Under the pieces are notes generated by a model. That model was not told the DNA's origin, did no database searches, and saw nothing but the letters and a program-made list of their open reading frames with translations. A stretch of DNA of 64,000 nt, from the NCBI RefSeq assembly GCF_032854445.1, contig NC_088299.1:11217608-11281607 (forward strand), written 5' to 3'. The DNA is from Liolophura sinensis (lineage: Eukaryota > Mollusca > Polyplacophora > Chitonida > Chitonidae). This document shows positions 62,265 through 64,000 of this stretch, one piece after another (the first letter of the stretch is position 1; each line of letters opens with the position of its first letter). The position numbers and the translations under genes were made by a program.

Positions 62265-62491
62265 AAAAGCTTTCAGCAACAAAACTAGCTCAGTGTTTGG
62301 AGATCATCGTGACCTTTGCGGCTAAGGTCAGTCTTTTAAATGTGCATCCATGTCTGTAATTGCCGATATAACAAGAATTTCATCAAAAATGTTCTCATAT
62401 GTTAATGATCAGTACACAGCGATGGAAATATTGAAAGAAATCGTCTTTGTTCCGCGGCCAGAACACATGGGTGCTTGTGGAACACAATAAA

Positions 62492-64000
62492 GTTGAAATT
62501 ACGTTCAATTTTCACTCAAGGAAAAAAAAAGAAAGAAAAAAGTCGATCCAATTTTGGCTGCGCCGGGCCAAAGCATTTACCATTCCTTGTGCACTGAGAA
62601 TTAAATCAATAGTGTTCCAGGTTATACAGATGTGCAGACATAGGGCGAACGTTCGGAATTCTAATGATAGAAATAGAAACAATGACATTTTGCGTTGTGT
62701 TGTTTTCTGTATTTAGGTTTATGTAAATCAGAAGGTTAACTTACATTGACGACCAAATATGACACGAAGTGTAGTCCGCAGATCCCCACACAAAACATAT
62801 TCCTTACAGCCCATGCGTCGCTCTCTACATTTGCTTTACATGACTGCCACCAGTAGCAAATTTTGTACAGAAATCTTGAACAACGCTGAGGTCACTGGGG
62901 TAACAGTGATGAGGCAGGAAATGATCTCATTAAATACAAAAACTTTGTCTCAATCTTTATTTTTAATACTACTTAATACACATGCATTCCCTTTACCTGA
63001 AGTAAGCCCCACTATGCACAGCATGATTCTAACCTGCATCTTAAACAACTTTATTGATTAATGCTGATTAAATAGTCGAGCGCGACGGCTAAGCCTACAA
63101 AAGCCCACGTGTGTCACGCGGGTTCCAGAGCTGAAGCATGTCTAGTGCTTACAGTGATGGGTGCTTGTGGAACACAATAAACCATGTTTGTAACGGTGGT
63201 GTGAGTGACAAACTGTACACGAGCTATTATTAACGGGAATGACGAGCGGGACTTTGCTGGACAACTAAGAAGGGATATATAAGGGAAAAGTCCTCCATAT
63301 TTTCGAACTGCGGATTTTTGGATCTGACAGAATTTTTCTCATGTTGGAAATTCAAGAAAAGGGTAAAGAAAACTATTATATTCACAAGGCAATCTTTCGA
63401 ATGATTTTGCAAAATTTCGTACAGTCTGTTGTTTGTTGAAGCATACAAAAACTTATATAGTGTTTTTTAGAGTATCAAGTCAACAATTGCTAGGCCTATA
63501 GACTGGCTTAACTCTTACTTTTTAGGAGGGGGTTGGGGTGGTCAGGTCCAGGTGATTGTTGCTGTTACCGTCATTTTAGCTAGATGTTCCACACGTTTTA
63601 CTTATGTAAAGCTTCAAGCTCTTAAACATACACAAGACTTTTTTTGATTTACCGGCCAAATATCATAAAAAATAAAATGGTTGAAATTTCAGCATTTTTG
63701 AAATTCATATGTACTCAACCGATTTTTTGCGAACTGAAAATCTTACCCCTTGCGGAACTATCTCTATTTTCTGCTTTGTTACAAACTCATATTTGCTTTT
63801 ATTCCATACCGACAGACACTATTCCTGTAAGTATAAAGCCTTGCTTAATCAAACAAGAAATTTTAAATCCGTATCACACGTGAGATTGACATCCACCAAC
63901 CATTCTTTAATACAAATCTATCATATTATTTATTCAGAACTTCCGGTCCCAGGGAACGAGACAAACTTCCATCAACACTAGGATCAGTTTCTTCTAAATC
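62492..64000. other. No gene recognised
   Basis: Contains a 25-bp exact direct repeat (62467-62491 and 63157-63181, including GTGCTTGTGGAACACAATAA). Short frames up to 100 codons (62759-63061) lack any supported identity. Upstream exons of the 62-kb candidate could be here but were not found. Confidence 0.4.

Larger units (their letters stand above)
54526..62470. repeat. Diverged duplication block B
   Basis: Partner of block A. Its left part (54526-54715) also matches 42081-42275: GGCGAATGG, TTTTTCATTTGCAAATATTT, TTTTGGCTGGGA, GCGGTAACCAG. The 257-bp SINE at 58315 and other insertions make it longer than A. No complete gene was recognised within it. Confidence 0.75.

Overview
This is nuclear DNA from an animal. 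It has spliced genes with GT-AG introns, no operons, AT-rich intergenic sequence, many short tandem repeats and a tRNA-derived SINE present in about 17 copies or pieces. The SINE type, whose tail reads roughly 'ATTGGTGTTTTACGCCGTA' in antisense, and the two recognisable proteins suggest a lophotrochozoan, most likely a mollusc. The class cannot be settled from sequence alone.

Left third (1-28 kb): two conserved genes lie head to head. COPS7, subunit 7 of the COP9 signalosome, is on the minus strand (coding exons 10739 to 5354, 253 aa). A phospholipid scramblase (PLSCR) is on the plus strand (coding exons 16810 to 27560, 260 aa). Both were rebuilt exon by exon from splice sites and family similarity, and every junction keeps the reading frame. 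The 6 kb between their start codons holds a decayed non-LTR retrotransposon. The scramblase last intron (4.4 kb) is mostly a 49-bp satellite of about 71 copies with higher-order periods of 343 and 1568 bp. It is followed by seven 38-39 bp repeats that carry copies of the 3' splice site of the final exon.

Middle (28-47 kb): mostly non-coding. It contains a 127-bp satellite (17 copies, 33.19-35.37 kb), an uninterrupted 338-codon ORF for an unknown protein with a potential myristoylation/palmitoylation N-terminus (37949-36933, minus), a CRE-like palindrome just upstream of it, a CpG-rich segment with a possible small secreted protein (38490-38200, minus), an inverted-repeat element at 42.75-43.17 kb, a possible cyclophilin relic, and several SINE pieces.

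Right (47-64 kb): two diverged copies of a roughly 6-8 kb block (about 48.2-54.1 and 54.5-62.5 kb), with a further fragment at 42.1 kb. The right end of each block carries a terminal-exon-like sequence. It is open in the 62 kb copy and broken in the 53.7 kb copy. No complete gene was recognised here. No CRISPR array, rRNA or free-standing tRNA gene was seen.
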